A DNA stretch of 59,610 nt. It comes from Firmicutes bacterium UBA7510. Its GTDB lineage: Bacteria > Bacillota > Clostridia > Tissierellales > Sedimentibacteraceae. Numbering within the stretch: the stretch's first letter is position 1; every line of letters starts with the position of its first letter. Positions 50,632 to 59,571 of the stretch are shown piece after piece. Location of the stretch: NCBI GenBank assembly GCA_002479485.1, contig DLNM01000063.1, positions 1 through 59,610 of the forward strand, read 5' to 3'. The position numbers were made by a program, and so were the translations under genes. Under the pieces are notes generated by a model. That model saw only the letters and a program-made list of their open reading frames with translations, was not told the DNA's origin and did no database searches.

Positions 50632-51567
50632 TTACATATTTTCTACGTATTTTTCTGCTTGAACTGCAGCAATTGCTCCATCAGCAGTCGCTGTAACAAC
50701 TTGTCTTAAGCTCTTAACTCTAACGTCTCCTGCTGCGAATACTCCTGGGATGTTTGTCTTCATATCTTCATCAGTTACGATATAGTCATTTTCCATTGTA
50801 ATTATGTCTTTGAACATACCTGTCTTTGGTAAATATCCTATGAATCCGAATAATCCGAATGTTCCGTCATTTTCGTCAGCAACTATTTCCCTAACCTCGC
50901 CAGTTTTTACGTTTTTAACCTTCATAGATTCAAGTACTCCGTCTCCGTTTACTTCTTCTACTACTGTATCCCACATAAATGCAAGCTTTGGATTAGCAAA
51001 TGCTTTTTCTTGTATAGATTTAGCAGCTCTTAACTCATCTCTTCTGTGAATAATTGTTACTTTTCTAGCAAATTTAGCTAAGAACATAGCTTCTTCTACT
51101 GCAGTGTCTCCACCACCTACTACGTATACTTCAAAATCCTCGAAGAATGAAGCATCGCATGTTGCACAAAATGATATTCCTTTACCAACAAAGTCTTTCT
51201 CATTTTTACAACCGATTGGTCTAGATGATGCACCAGTAGCGATTATAACAGATTTTGCTCTGTATTCGCCTTTTTTACCTTTTAATACTTTTTCTGTTCC
51301 TTCAAGCTGTACTTCTAATATGTCGTCATATACTCTCTCAGTTCCGAAATGCTCAGCTTGTTTAGTCATTCTGTCAATTAAAGTAGGTCCTGATTCACCT
51401 TCTAAACATCCTGGATAGTTTTCTATTTCAGATGTTATAACGATTTGTCCACCATCTTTGTCTCTTTCTAAAAGTAGAACGCTCATTCTTGCTCTACCAG
51501 CATATAGTGCAGCTGCAAGTCCTGCAGGTCCAGCACCTATAACTACTACATCATATAACTTACTCAT
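50632..51567 (-). CDS. trxB: Thioredoxin reductase
   Basis: 311 aa flavoprotein. FAD-binding GAGPAGLAAALYAGRA, redox-active CATC in ISFCATCDASFF, nucleotide-binding VVGGGDTAVEEAMFLA, and the C-terminal FAAGDVRVKSLRQVVTA. It reduces TrxA with NAD(P)H. It lies 43 nt after grdB and 37 nt before trxA, within the grd cluster. Confidence 0.96.
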   Translation of the reverse strand: MSKLYDVVVIGAGPAGLAAALYAGRARMSVLLLERDKDGGQIVITSEIENYPGCLEGESGPTLIDRMTKQAEHFGTERVYDDILEVQLEGTEKVLKGKKGEYRAKSVIIATGASSRPIGCKNEKDFVGKGISFCATCDASFFEDFEVYVVGGGDTAVEEAMFLAKFARKVTIIHRRDELRAAKSIQEKAFANPKLAFMWDTVVEEVNGDGVLESMKVKNVKTGEVREIVADENDGTFGLFGFIGYLPKTGMFKDIITMENDYIVTDEDMKTNIPGVFAAGDVRVKSLRQVVTATADGAIAAVQAEKYVENM

Positions 51568-51610
51568 TTTTGCCTCCTAAGATTTAGCATAGGATAAATA
51601 GTCGATTCGA

Positions 51611-52915
51611 CTATTTATCAAATACTGTTTGACCATCAACCTCAGTTGTTAAAGCTTTAAGAGCCTTGTCTACTAATCCTCTTCTGATTTCTTTTTCTTC
51701 TTCCATGCTTAATGCAGGATTTCCAAGTGGGTGAGGGATAGCTATTGTAGGAACTATTCTGTTTGCTCCAACTGTTAATGATATTGGCACTACTGTACAC
51801 ATATGAACTACTGGAATACCAGCTCTTTCAATTTCTTTTACCATCGTTGCACCGCAACGTGTACAAGTACCTCAGGTTGATGTTAATATTACTGCATCAA
51901 CTCCGTCAGCTAATAATTCTTTTGAGAATTCTTCAGCAAATTTCTTAGAACTTGCAACTGCAGTTCCGTTACCTACTGTAGTATAGAAATATTTGTGTAA
52001 TGAACCGATTTTTCCAGCTTTTTCGTATTCTCTTAAAATGTCAACTGGTATAACTCTATCTGAATCATCATTAGCGTATACTGGATCATATCCACCATGT
52101 GCTGTCTCATGATCAGCTGCTGTTAAATCATCAAATGAAGCTATATCATATTTACCATATTTAGAAGCTGATGATGACTCGATGTGGTCTGGGTTTCCTT
52201 TTGGAACAATACCACCTGATGTTACTATAGCTATTTTAGCTTTAGTTATATCTTTTACTGCTTTATTAGGAGCAACTCTATCAAAGTCAGGCATTGGGAA
52301 TTCAGTTACAAATTCTTTTCCTGCTAACTTTTTAAGAAGCATATCTACTGCTCTTCTTGATCCTCTTTCTTTTTCGAAGAAGTTAACTCTTACACCATTT
52401 GGCATATATCCTTCTTCTGCTGATGCACCTATTTTTTCACCTTTGGCTAATTTTAAAGCTAAAGGAGCCATTTTCTTAACTGCATCTCTCATACCTGCAG
52501 CACTGTTTTTAGTCTCAACCATGTATACTTTAGTTTTGAACATATCAGCACCTGGGTTTTCTTTGTACATACCTGTTAATACAGGGATGTTTAATTCTGC
52601 TTGAACAGCTTCAGCTATTGTTCCACAAGCAACACCGTATCTACCAGCGTTAAATGCAGGTCCAGCTATGAATAAATCAGCATTTTGGCTTTTAACCATT
52701 TCTAAAACTTCAGCTTTAGCTTTATCTAAATTCTCGTTGAAATATGAGTCTCCACAAACTATTGTAGCTACTATTTCTGCTTCTCCATTAAACTCAGCAT
52801 TGAATGCAAGTCCTGGACCTACTGGTCCTTGTCTTAATTCAGCTGGTATGTGAGCCATTTCTTCTCCACCAACTTGAGCGAAGAATTGGTTAATATATTG
52901 AACAACTTTTATCAT
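51611..52915 (-). CDS. grdB: Glycine reductase component B gamma subunit, selenoprotein with in-frame UGA
   Basis: 434 aa read through TGA at 51872-51874 (codon 348). The context TST-U-GTCTRCGATMVKEIE is the conserved Sec site of GrdB, giving U-x3-C-x2-C. Sec attacks the Schiff base of glycine bound to the GrdE pyruvoyl group and the carboxymethyl group passes on to GrdA. Conventional translation splits this gene in two (51872-52915 and 51611-51844). Start with GGAGG, 20 nt after grdE. The adjacent grdE and riboswitch indicate glycine rather than sarcosine or betaine as substrate. Confidence 0.96.
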
Positions 52916-52935
52916 TTTTGTCTCCTCCTTCCTTC

Positions 52936-54216
52936 CTATCTCGCACTTAATCTATTGAAACCTAATTCGTTTGTAGCACCTGTTATAACTTGAAGCTCAG
53001 CTACGATTGAACCGTCTTTTTGTAATGAGTGTTCATTACCACCTGCTATTACGTTTACTACTTCTATATGTCCTATAACTTTGTCCATTGGAGGTAATGT
53101 AATAACTTGGTTAGCGTTTCCACCTGTAACTACTGCGTTAGCACTTACGTGTGCATCTGCTAATGATTGTGATTTTCCGTCTTGTCCAGCATACTCATCT
53201 GTGATTATAACTGTCTTAACGCCTTTTTCTTCAATTTTTTTACAGTTCATTATTAAGTCAGTATCTGGGTTACCGAAACCTTCTTGTGAAACGATAGCTC
53301 CATCCAATCCTAATAATTCAGTAAATTTAGCTGTAAAGTTTGAAGATCTTTCTTTATCTGCTAAGTAAACATTTTCGTTTGTGATTATAACACCAACAAA
53401 ATTTAATGTTTTTCCATGTTCTGCAAATAAATCTTTTATAACTGGGTTATTTAAGTGGTGGTATGTTGTGTTTTTATCACATGCAGATACACAGTTTCCA
53501 CTTACTATAGCTCCATCCATCATTTCTGTTGGATACATTAATGAAGGTAATGTTTGTTTTGCATCAACACCGTATACATAAGTATCATGTAATAAACCTT
53601 GTGATTGAAGCATTTGTACATATGCTACTCTTGGAAGCTCTGGATACATTTTAATTCCTTCTGATATTGATGGTGTTTCAAAAGTTTCAACTTCATCAGG
53701 AGTTACATTTCTTCCTAACTCACCTAAATACATAGCTGCTTTGTATCCAGCAAATCTTACTGCTTTTTCATGTTCGTGTTGTTTTAAACCATCAACTGGC
53801 TCACAAATCATTACTAAGTTGTTTAATTTAGAGAATGGTGTATATTCAGCTCCGATACCACACATATCTATGATACCTTCTTGGAAACCTACTATTTTAC
53901 CAGTTGTAACAACTGCTGAACCTTGTAATACGTGAGTTCTTCCTGAACCTACTGTATCAACTTTTGAGATCATTCCTGGGAATAATCCACCTTGTCCTTC
54001 AACTTTAACTCTTGGCTCGATTACGTCTTTAACAGGAGTTATACGAACGCTCTCACCAGGTCTTGCAATTTCAAAGTCAACTGATTTAATGTTTTTGTTT
54101 TCTAAAATTATGCTTCTTAATTCTTCTTTATTCACGTAGATAACGCCATTTTCTAATTTAGTTTCATTAGCAAATTGCATATCTTTAATGTGAATTAAAC
54201 CTAATTCTAACTTCAA
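52936..54216 (-). CDS. grdE: Glycine reductase component B alpha/beta proprotein (pyruvoyl-dependent)
   Basis: 426 aa. It is a proprotein cut before Cys242 in SGNCVSACDKN (Asn241-Cys242). The Cys becomes a pyruvoyl group that binds the amine of glycine. The two pieces (about 25 and 20 kDa, and gene position equal to the Clostridium sticklandii protein) form component B with GrdB. The N-terminus MKLELGLIHIKDMQFA is characteristic. GAGGTG site present. In this window grdE is directly followed by grdB, with trxB-trxA-grdA afterwards. Confidence 0.97.
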   Translation of the reverse strand: MKLELGLIHIKDMQFANETKLENGVIYVNKEELRSIILENKNIKSVDFEIARPGESVRITPVKDVIEPRVKVEGQGGLFPGMISKVDTVGSGRTHVLQGSAVVTTGKIVGFQEGIIDMCGIGAEYTPFSKLNNLVMICEPVDGLKQHEHEKAVRFAGYKAAMYLGELGRNVTPDEVETFETPSISEGIKMYPELPRVAYVQMLQSQGLLHDTYVYGVDAKQTLPSLMYPTEMMDGAIVSGNCVSACDKNTTYHHLNNPVIKDLFAEHGKTLNFVGVIITNENVYLADKERSSNFTAKFTELLGLDGAIVSQEGFGNPDTDLIMNCKKIEEKGVKTVIITDEYAGQDGKSQSLADAHVSANAVVTGGNANQVITLPPMDKVIGHIEVVNVIAGGNEHSLQKDGSIVAELQVITGATNELGFNRLSAR

Positions 54217-54254
54217 AAAAAGTCACCTCCATATGGTTTTGTTATTATTATTTG

Positions 54255-54292
54255 TGTGAATGAATTTTCACAGTGCGAACGTAGTTCGCGCT
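54255..54292. repeat. Stem-loops between grdX and grdE, dispersed family
   Basis: TGTGAA (54255-54260) / TTCACA (54267-54272), then AGTGCGAAC (54272-54280) / GTTCGCGCT (54284-54292), with a GTA loop and one G-T pair. The core resembles the hairpins at 13883-13899 and 21061-21084. In the mRNA it lies between grdX and grdE. Confidence 0.62.
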
Positions 54293-54322
54293 ATCTATAA
54301 TAAGGATATAAACTTAAAGTTA

Positions 54323-54697
54323 TTATACCCTATTTAACGCGCTTTCAAGCACGGTTAAATCAATTAATTGAAAATCTTCTATAATTCTGTCTGTATAGAC
54401 TATATTGTACTTAATTTTGTTAAATTTATCACATGTTATAATACCATTTTCTATGATTAACAATGAATTGTAATCTAGTACAGTTTTATCATCTGATATA
54501 ATGATAGATTTAAATAATGATTCATTTGGTTTTATACTACTTGATAAAGGATGTGTTAACATTTTATATCCTTCATGTATTCTGTCTCTAACTTTTATCA
54601 TCACTTCTTTTATACTGCAATCATAAAATTCAACACAATACTCATCCTTATATTTTTTATATACCATATCATTATTAGTTATTATTATAAAACCCAT
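54323..54697 (-). CDS. grdX: GrdX protein
   Basis: 124 aa. It matches the GrdX family, small proteins of unknown role encoded at the front of glycine reductase operons. The conserved core is VRDRIHEGYKMLTHPLSSSIKPNES followed by KSIIIS (residues about 36-72). It has no membrane segment. AAGGCGG precedes the ATG, and the glycine riboswitch terminator lies 74 nt upstream. Separated from grdE by 106 bp with two stem-loops. Confidence 0.9.
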   Translation of the reverse strand: MGFIIITNNDMVYKKYKDEYCVEFYDCSIKEVMIKVRDRIHEGYKMLTHPLSSSIKPNESLFKSIIISDDKTVLDYNSLLIIENGIITCDKFNKIKYNIVYTDRIIEDFQLIDLTVLESALNRV

Positions 54698-54770
54698 ATT
54701 TACCGCCTTATAAATTTAAGTATGTAATCAATTTGTGTTTGTCCTACCAAATAATGGTTATTATGGACAT

Positions 54771-54810
54771 AAAAAAACAGAGCAAAAAGCGTGTCGCCTT
54801 CAGCTCTGTT
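54771..54810 (-). terminator. Glycine-riboswitch expression platform terminator
   Basis: AACAGAGC (minus strand, 54803-54810) pairs with GCTCTGTT (54776-54783), followed by a run of seven U residues. It directly follows the second aptamer, so glycine binding can prevent termination and turn on grd genes. Confidence 0.85.
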
Positions 54811-55010
54811 ATTAACCTGAGAGATTCTTTTCTTCATACAATTTACATTGTTTTCAAAAATTGCTCCTTCGGTGCTATGCTTTCCAGAGTATTGTCCGGT
54901 TACGGTCCTTTTGCCTGAGATCATCGTCATATACATTGGCATTTGTAATAACTTATTCCTTCGGCGCTCATTATGAAGAGTTCTTTATTGAGTCTCTCCC
55001 GCAACTTTCA
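54811..55010 (-). ncRNA. Tandem glycine riboswitch upstream of the grd operon
   Basis: Read on the minus strand, both aptamers are visible. The first has GGGAGAGAC, GCGCCGAAGGA and ATCTCAGGCAAAAGGAC. A linker with CTCTGGAAAGC follows. The second has AGCACCGAAGGAGCAA and ATCTCTCAGG. These are the conserved blocks of glycine (gcvT-type) riboswitches. The 3' end of the second aptamer reads GGTTAATAACAGAGC, where the common form is GGCAAAAGGACAGAG. Control of a glycine-catabolic operon implies an ON switch. Confidence 0.93.
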
Positions 55011-55040
55011 TTCAATCTTATTCGTATTTATTACAGTCAC

Positions 55041-55069
55041 ATTATATAAAATATTTTTATATAATGCAA
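55041..55069 (-). promoter_or_regulatory. Promoter of the riboswitch-grd operon
   Basis: On the minus strand -35 TTGCAT (55064-55069), 17-bp spacer, -10 TATAAT (55041-55046). Transcription would start about 25 nt before the first aptamer. It begins 9 nt beyond the Na/Pi transporter stop. Confidence 0.8.
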
Positions 55070-55077
55070 GCTAATTT

Positions 55078-56703
55078 TTAAATATTTTTATTCTTTTTTT
55101 TAGTAATTACTTCAATTACTGTTAAAGCAATATTAGAGGAGTGGTCTCCTATTCTTTCTAAATTATTAATAGTATCTAAAAATATAATTCCTGCATTAGG
55201 CTCACACACATGATTATTTAGCCTTTCAATATGATTAGTCCTTAGAGTTTTAAATGTAACATCAATACTTTTATCTTTTTCAATAACCTCATATGCTAAA
55301 TCTGTATCAACAGTTTTTAAAACAGTTAATGACATTCCATAAGCTTCTTTGGTAATATTAAACATATCATTCACTTCAACTTTTGCAGTGTTTGAGAATG
55401 ATACATTATTTTCAATCATATACATAGATAATTCAGCTATATTATCAGCATGATCTCCAACTCTTTCAATATCATTGAGTGTATTCATAAGTGTTACAAG
55501 CTTATCCTTTTCATTATCAGTCAAAGAAATCTTATCAAGTTTAACTAAAAAGCTTAAAATTGTCCTTGCTAACTTATTTACTTGTTTTTCAATTTCATAA
55601 ACCTTCTTAGCTTTTAATTCATCTTTGTTAATAAAGGAATTGATAGACAAATCAAGCTGTTTTGATACAATTTTACCCATTCTTAATGTTTCTCTAGCGG
55701 CTTGAGCTAAAGCAATAGAAGGTGTAGCAAAAAGTCTTTTGTCAATATATTTTGCTATTTCCTCAGGCATTTCATCTTCTCCCTTAACAAGCGCCGTAGC
55801 TGCCTTTACAATTAAATTTGAGAATGGGAAAAGAATTATAACATTAACTACATTAAACAAAATGTGAGCAGCAGCTATTTGTTGTTGAATATCAACTGGA
55901 ACCAAATGCAATACAAGCATCGAAACAGGCTTAGCTAAAAGCAATAAGAACAATACAGTACCTATTACGTTAAATAGTAGGTGAATAACAGATGCTCTTT
56001 TAGCTACCTTGTTAGCGCCAACACTTGATAACAAAGCTGTAACGCATGTACCAATATTTTGTCCAAATATTATCGGAAACGCCATCTGAATAGTTATGCC
56101 GCCACCAGATGCAACAGCTATTAATAGCCCTGTAGTAGCGCTACTGCTTTGAAGCAATGCTGTAATTCCAAAACCAGCAAGTATTCCTAAAAACGGATTG
56201 TTTAAATTAGATAATATATCCATAAATATAGTCGAATCTTTAAGTGGTTGTACTGCATCCTTCATTAGGTTCATACCTAAAAAAAGTATACCAAAGCCTA
56301 TAATTACTTGTGATATATCTTTAATCTTTTTCTTTTTAGCAATTAAGTGTATAAAAACACCAATACCTATAAAAAGTGGTGCTATCTTGTCTATACTTAA
56401 AGACACCAATAATGCAGTAACAGTTGTTCCTATGTTGGCTCCCATTATAATTCCAACAGCTTGCTGTAAATTCATTAGTCCTGCGTTTACAAAGCCAACT
56501 GTCATAACTGTTGTTGCACTACTGCTTTGAATGATCATTGTTACGATAGTACCAACAATTAATCCCATAAATTTATTTTTTGTAAGGACTGCAAGAATGT
56601 TTTTCATTCTTTCTCCAGCTGCTCTTTGCAGTCCGTCCCCCATATAACTCATCCCAAAAAGAAATAATCCGAGCCCTCCGATTAAACCTATTGCAATATC
56701 CAT
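55078..56703 (-). CDS. Na+/phosphate cotransporter (NptA/PNaS type) with PhoU-like domain
   Basis: 541 aa. Two inverted repeats of the PNaS family each carry QSSSATT (IIQSSSATTVMT and LLQSSSATTGLL) with GANIGTTVTALL and GQNIGTCVTALL. About eight transmembrane helices lie in residues 1-310, and a PhoU-like helical domain follows (about 335-540, with ERVGDHADNIAE and ERIGDHSSNIA). It imports phosphate with Na+ and may sense phosphate state. A GGAGG site is present. No terminator is seen before the grd promoter. Some PNaS proteins have other roles, so the substrate is probable, not certain. Confidence 0.9.
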   Translation of the reverse strand: MDIAIGLIGGLGLFLFGMSYMGDGLQRAAGERMKNILAVLTKNKFMGLIVGTIVTMIIQSSSATTVMTVGFVNAGLMNLQQAVGIIMGANIGTTVTALLVSLSIDKIAPLFIGIGVFIHLIAKKKKIKDISQVIIGFGILFLGMNLMKDAVQPLKDSTIFMDILSNLNNPFLGILAGFGITALLQSSSATTGLLIAVASGGGITIQMAFPIIFGQNIGTCVTALLSSVGANKVAKRASVIHLLFNVIGTVLFLLLLAKPVSMLVLHLVPVDIQQQIAAAHILFNVVNVIILFPFSNLIVKAATALVKGEDEMPEEIAKYIDKRLFATPSIALAQAARETLRMGKIVSKQLDLSINSFINKDELKAKKVYEIEKQVNKLARTILSFLVKLDKISLTDNEKDKLVTLMNTLNDIERVGDHADNIAELSMYMIENNVSFSNTAKVEVNDMFNITKEAYGMSLTVLKTVDTDLAYEVIEKDKSIDVTFKTLRTNHIERLNNHVCEPNAGIIFLDTINNLERIGDHSSNIALTVIEVITKKKNKNI

Positions 56704-56721
56704 TTCTCCTCCAAAATTAGG

Positions 56722-57192
56722 CTATATTAAATTTGGAAATTTAATTTGTCTTAAGGCCTCATATAATACTATATTAACCGAATTTGCTAAATTCAAAGAC
56801 CTTGCATGTTCATTCTCAATCATTGGAATTTTAATTCTATTTTCATGATATAAATTATGCAAGTGATCGGGAAGCCCTTTAGTTTCTTTTCCAAAAAAAA
56901 TAAAACAGTCATCTACATATTCAACATCAGTATAAAATTTATTTGCCTTAGTAGTTGATAAATAGATATCTTTTTGTCCATGTATATTTAAAAATTCATT
57001 TAAATCTTCATAGTACGTAATATCTACTAAATCCCAATAATCTAGACCAGCTCTTTTAAGTTGCTTGTCACTAACTGAAAAGCCAAGCGGTTTAATTAGG
57101 TGTAACTTACTACCTGTAGCAGCACATGTTCTTGCTATGTTCCCTGTATTTTGTGGTATTTCTGGCTCAAATAAAACTACATTAATTGACAA
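56722..57192 (-). CDS. trmL: tRNA (cytidine/uridine-34-2'-O)-methyltransferase
   Basis: 156 aa SPOUT methyltransferase. The N-terminal LFEPEIPQNTGNIARTCAATG, the SAM-binding FGKETKGLPDHL and the knot ARSLNLANSVNIVLYEALRQ are typical for TrmL. It methylates the wobble nucleotide ribose of tRNA-Leu isoacceptors. It lies 18 nt upstream of the Na/Pi gene and could be cotranscribed. GAGGTG site. Confidence 0.93.
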   Translation of the reverse strand: MSINVVLFEPEIPQNTGNIARTCAATGSKLHLIKPLGFSVSDKQLKRAGLDYWDLVDITYYEDLNEFLNIHGQKDIYLSTTKANKFYTDVEYVDDCFIFFGKETKGLPDHLHNLYHENRIKIPMIENEHARSLNLANSVNIVLYEALRQIKFPNLI

Positions 57193-57257
57193 TTTAAATC
57201 ACCTCATTTATAGAGTAAAATGTATATTTTACTCTGTTAACTTTGTTGATTATAACA

Positions 57258-57815
57258 TTATTGTTCTACATAATAAAGATATTTTTTTAGCTTATTGCTT
57301 CCTTTTTTTGCAATTTGGTGTCCTTCCATTTTAAGAAGATCTACTTTATATTGTAGTCCTGGAGCAAAACCAACAAGATTTTTATCACTACCTATTACTC
57401 TATGGCAGGGAACTATTAATACTATATTGTTTTTATTATTAGCATTTCCAACTGCTCTAGATGCTTTTTCATTACCGACAGCTTTTGCTATTTCACCATA
57501 TGTTCTTAGTTGTCCAAAAGGAATCTTCATTAACTCTTCCCATACTAGCTTGTTAAAATCTGTACCTATTAGCTTAACAGGGATATTCAAATCGGTTGAT
57601 TTATTGTTTAAGTAATCCTCAATACTAAGCGTATAATCACTTTTAAATTGATTTTTACATACCTTATCAAAATTGTTATTTAAAAAATATAAAAAATTCT
57701 TTTCTGACAAAGGGCTTACATTAAATTCTAATTTTACAATATGTTCTTTCGTATAACCAAGAAGCAAATTAAATTTTCCTACAACGATATTTTCACAATA
57801 AACAGTAGACATCAT
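57258..57815 (-). CDS. ogt: Methylated-DNA--protein-cysteine methyltransferase
   Basis: 185 aa, typical for Ogt. The active site reads VPCHRVIGSDK (catalytic Cys) and the DNA-binding helix-turn-helix TYGEIAKAVGNEKASRAVG precedes it. It repairs O6-alkylguanine by irreversible transfer of the alkyl group to Cys. Two adjacent ATG codons follow AGGGGGAT; the first is used here. It is 20 nt after nth, forming a DNA-repair pair. Confidence 0.93.
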   Translation of the reverse strand: MMSTVYCENIVVGKFNLLLGYTKEHIVKLEFNVSPLSEKNFLYFLNNNFDKVCKNQFKSDYTLSIEDYLNNKSTDLNIPVKLIGTDFNKLVWEELMKIPFGQLRTYGEIAKAVGNEKASRAVGNANNKNNIVLIVPCHRVIGSDKNLVGFAPGLQYKVDLLKMEGHQIAKKGSNKLKKYLYYVEQ

Positions 57816-57835
57816 ATCCCCCTAAATTCTTATTT

Positions 57836-58456
57836 TTATTCTTCATTAAAATTACATAAATCTCTTATTGCACATTCACCACATTTTGGATTTCTTGCAA
57901 TACAAGTCCTTCTACCATGTGTAATAAATAAATGATGTGCATTTATCCAATATTTACTAGGCAGTTTTTTCATAAGTTCATCAGAAACTTTATCAGCAGT
58001 TGTCCCCTTTGCTAATCCTAATCTTTTGCTTACTCTAAACACATGTGTATCAACAGGAAATGCAGGTATTTTAAAAGCTTCTGCTAAAACAACACTTGCT
58101 GTTTTTCTTCCCACTCCTGATAGAACTATAAGTTCCTCCATGGTATTTGGAACTTGTCCTTGATAAAGGGCTTCTAATTCCTTACATAGATTATAAATAC
58201 TTTTGGATTTATTTTTATATAATCCAATTTTCTTAATTTTTTCTTCTATTTCCTCTATAGAGAGTTTTGAAAATGCACTTAAATCAGGATATTCTTGATA
58301 TAAATCTTTTGTAACTGCATTAACACTTTTATCTGTAGCCTGAGCACTTAAAATAGTAGAAACTAATAATTGAAATGGTGTTTCATAGTTAAGCTCGCAT
58401 TTTGCATCTGGATAAGCCTCTTTTAACTTAAAATAAATTTTTTCTGCTTTATTCAT
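57836..58456 (-). CDS. nth: Endonuclease III (DNA glycosylase/AP lyase)
   Basis: 206 aa. The helix-hairpin-helix LSGVGRKTASVVL contains the catalytic Lys and is followed by PVDTHVFRVSKRLG with the catalytic Asp. The [4Fe-4S] cysteines are arranged as C-x6-C-x2-C-x5-C near the C-terminus (CIARNPKCGECAIRDLC). It removes oxidised pyrimidines. Its ATG overlaps the queG stop codon by 1 nt. Confidence 0.96.
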   Translation of the reverse strand: MNKAEKIYFKLKEAYPDAKCELNYETPFQLLVSTILSAQATDKSVNAVTKDLYQEYPDLSAFSKLSIEEIEEKIKKIGLYKNKSKSIYNLCKELEALYQGQVPNTMEELIVLSGVGRKTASVVLAEAFKIPAFPVDTHVFRVSKRLGLAKGTTADKVSDELMKKLPSKYWINAHHLFITHGRRTCIARNPKCGECAIRDLCNFNEE

Positions 58457-59571
58457 TAACCCTCCTCCTTTAAAAGTTTCTTATATTCATTTGATATAAA
58501 TTCGCTCTCATATTTAACTCTGTTAAATATTAAATCTTTACTTTTTTTCCTATTTAGTTCTAATAATGCCCATGCTGCATATGTTTTAAACATTTCAGAT
58601 TGACTATCTAATTCATTTTTTATTATATCATAATAATTATCAAGTTTCATATTTCCACAAGCAATTATAGCATTTCGTTTCCATATGTTTTTACCCCTCC
58701 AGCTGCCTGCTAAATTGCCATATTTAACATGAAATTCTTTATTAGATAATTTAAATAACTCTTCTAAATTTATTAACAAGCTATTATAATTTTCTTTAGT
58801 ATCTAGATTTAAATTCTTATAGTTTTTTGGACAATTAATTTGACATATATCGCATCCATATATTTGATTGCCCATTGCTTTTCTGTATTCTATTGGTATA
58901 TATGACTTAGTTTGAGTTAAATATGAAACACATTTTTTTGTATTTATTGTGCCATACTCCAAAATATGTTGGTCCGCTTTATCTAGAATTGCATTATTAG
59001 GACATTTACTAATGCATATACTACAATTCCCACATTTATTTTCAATATTAGTCATCTCATCTATGCCAATATCTAAATCAGTTAAAATAGAACCTAAAAA
59101 AACAAAAGAACCAAATTCTTCATTTATCAGCATGCTATTTTTTCCTATATAACCAAGACCTGAATTCTTACATATAGCTCTATCTATCGCTGGTGTATTA
59201 TCCACACATATTTTATAGTTAAATCTAAAATACTTCTGCAATTTTTGAGCAAGTAATTCAAGTTTTTCATGTAAAACCTTGTGATAGTCCACACCATAGG
59301 AGGACACACTAATATTTCCCATATTATCGGCTTTGGGAATCTTATATCCTTTAGCATATGGAAATATAACAGTAATTATGGTTTTACAATTTGGAAATAA
59401 ACAGGAAATATCTATTCTTTTTTCTAGGTCAATTTCTTCAAATTCACAATTATAATTATTTTTTACTCTATAATTTAGTATTTCTGATAAATTATTAAAC
59501 CTTGTTGTCTTTGTAAATCCAACCTTATCTAATCCAAGTAAGCTTGCTTCTTTTATAATTTTATCTTTCAT
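58456..59571 (-). CDS. queG: Epoxyqueuosine reductase
   Basis: 371 aa. A DUF1730 cobalamin-binding region (about 45-150, with YGVDYHKVL and DNTPAIDRAICKNSGLGYIGKN), then two [4Fe-4S] motifs CGNCSICISKCP and CGxxC in GCDICQINCPKN, then a HEAT-like C-terminus with KRNAIIACGN. It reduces epoxyqueuosine in tRNA to queuosine in the last step of Q synthesis, using cobalamin. The start has a weak ribosome site in AT-rich DNA. The gene is complete, ending 39 nt before the window border. Confidence 0.94.
   Translation of the reverse strand: MKDKIIKEASLLGLDKVGFTKTTRFNNLSEILNYRVKNNYNCEFEEIDLEKRIDISCLFPNCKTIITVIFPYAKGYKIPKADNMGNISVSSYGVDYHKVLHEKLELLAQKLQKYFRFNYKICVDNTPAIDRAICKNSGLGYIGKNSMLINEEFGSFVFLGSILTDLDIGIDEMTNIENKCGNCSICISKCPNNAILDKADQHILEYGTINTKKCVSYLTQTKSYIPIEYRKAMGNQIYGCDICQINCPKNYKNLNLDTKENYNSLLINLEELFKLSNKEFHVKYGNLAGSWRGKNIWKRNAIIACGNMKLDNYYDIIKNELDSQSEMFKTYAAWALLELNRKKSKDLIFNRVKYESEFISNEYKKLLKEEG

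Noticed and set aside
51611..52915. Frameshift or pseudogene reading of grdB as two broken ORFs
   Set aside because: The break is a single in-frame TGA in the conserved Sec context with intact coding on both sides.
54700..54942. 80-aa reading frame on the minus strand directly before grdX
   Set aside because: It runs through the second riboswitch aptamer and the terminator. Its codons follow RNA-conserved blocks, so it is not a real protein.
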